Source of the DNA: Frankiales bacterium
Lineage (GTDB): Bacteria > Actinomycetota > Actinomycetes > Mycobacteriales > SCTD01
Length of the DNA stretch: 5,486 nt
Direction: 5' to 3'
Assembly (NCBI GenBank): GCA_025965735.1
Contig: JAOPWK010000083.1
Location: forward strand, 1 to 5,486
Under the pieces are notes generated by a model. That model saw only the letters and a list, made by a program, of their open reading frames with translations, was not told the DNA's origin and made no database searches. Position numbers and translations under genes: made by a program. The first letter of the stretch is position 1. The number at the start of each line of letters is the position of its first letter. Positions 5,209-5,486 of the stretch are shown here, in pieces.

Positions 5209-5486
5209 GCGCGATCCCTTCGGTGTAGGCGGCCTCGAACAATGAGTCCGGTACTGCCGTGGGTGACAGTAGGGGGCCGAGCCGACAAACTGCGCGACGA
5301 GCGAGCTGTTGAAGCCGGTCGTGTCCGACGGGCCGGTTGAGCCGCTCGGTGTCGGCGATGAGCAGCGCAGAGGCGCCCCCGTTGGCCGCTACCGCCGCGA
5401 TCTGTCCCAGGGTCCAGACGCCGTAGTGGGCGAAGCGCGTGTGCAGCTGCTCAGGGGTGCCGTGAACGACGCTGACGAGGCGGGAG
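5201..5486 (-). CDS. Unrecognised protein, C-terminal 94 residues (5' end beyond the right edge)
   Basis: The minus strand is open from the window edge (first full codon 5485-5483) to TGA at 5203-5201, with no in-frame ATG or GTG, so the start lies outside. The segment begins SRLVSVVHGTPEQLHTRFAHYG and contains VWTLGQIAAVAANGGASALLIADTERL (positions 23-49), a helical stretch DRLQQLARRAV (56-66) and a C-terminus SLFEAAYTEGIARG. It reads as a compact soluble alpha/beta domain with no membrane segment. I do not recognise the family. Its stop overlaps the ASCH start by 8 nt (GTGGCTGA), so the two are almost certainly co-transcribed and perhaps work together. Codon use is AT-shifted as in the ASCH gene (GTA, CAA, CTA, TCA, TTG), supporting a shared foreign origin. 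Confidence 0.75.
   Translation of the reverse strand, partial: SRLVSVVHGTPEQLHTRFAHYGVWTLGQIAAVAANGGASALLIADTERLNRPVGHDRLQQLARRAVCRLGPLLSPTAVPDSLFEAAYTEGIARG
5216..5221 (-). promoter_or_regulatory. Shine-Dalgarno of the ASCH gene
   Basis: On the minus strand this reads GAAGGG, 7 nt before the GTG at 5208. It lies inside the 3' end of the upstream partial gene and supports the chosen GTG start, which places the first ASCH strand (GLLLSVKP) right at the N-terminus as is usual for the family. Confidence 0.65.

Overview
The window is very GC-rich with strong G/C bias at third codon positions over most of its length. It encodes a bacterial XPB-type helicase and a luciferase-like F420-dependent oxidoreductase. 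Together these point to the chromosome of a high-GC actinomycete; genus cannot be decided from the sequence. I see no rRNA, tRNA, CRISPR array, insertion sequence or attachment site.

Left part, + strand (1-1564). The C-terminal 406 residues of an XPB/ERCC3-family DNA repair helicase are open from base 1. A small unrecognised cysteine- and tryptophan-containing protein follows 4 nt later. It ends at 1564 inside a CTAG tetranucleotide that also supplies the stop codon of the opposite-strand gene, so the two convergent transcription units have no spacer.

Middle part, - strand (1561-4403, read right to left). Four genes form a compact, probably co-transcribed unit: a D-amino-acid-oxidase-family FAD enzyme, a MaoC/R-hydratase-type protein of the Rv0130/HtdZ kind, an LLM-class F420-dependent oxidoreductase, and a single-pass membrane protein with a small extracytoplasmic domain. 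MaoC has its own strong ribosome binding site. The two genes after it are joined by stop/start overlaps (TGATG, then GTGA), which implies translational coupling. The set suggests redox and acyl-CoA chemistry, but no pathway can be named. Just upstream of the oxidase, a tiny ORF with a good ribosome binding site lies in frame with it, separated by one amber codon.

Right part, - strand (4633-5486). After a 229-nt gap without a convincing gene come an ASCH-domain (PUA-like fold) protein and, overlapping its start by 8 nt, the last 94 codons of an unrecognised protein entering from beyond the right edge. This pair uses many A/T-ending codons unlike the rest of the window, so it looks like an acquired accessory module. 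It is the least explained part. The tail of the ASCH protein also shows a possible frame disturbance.
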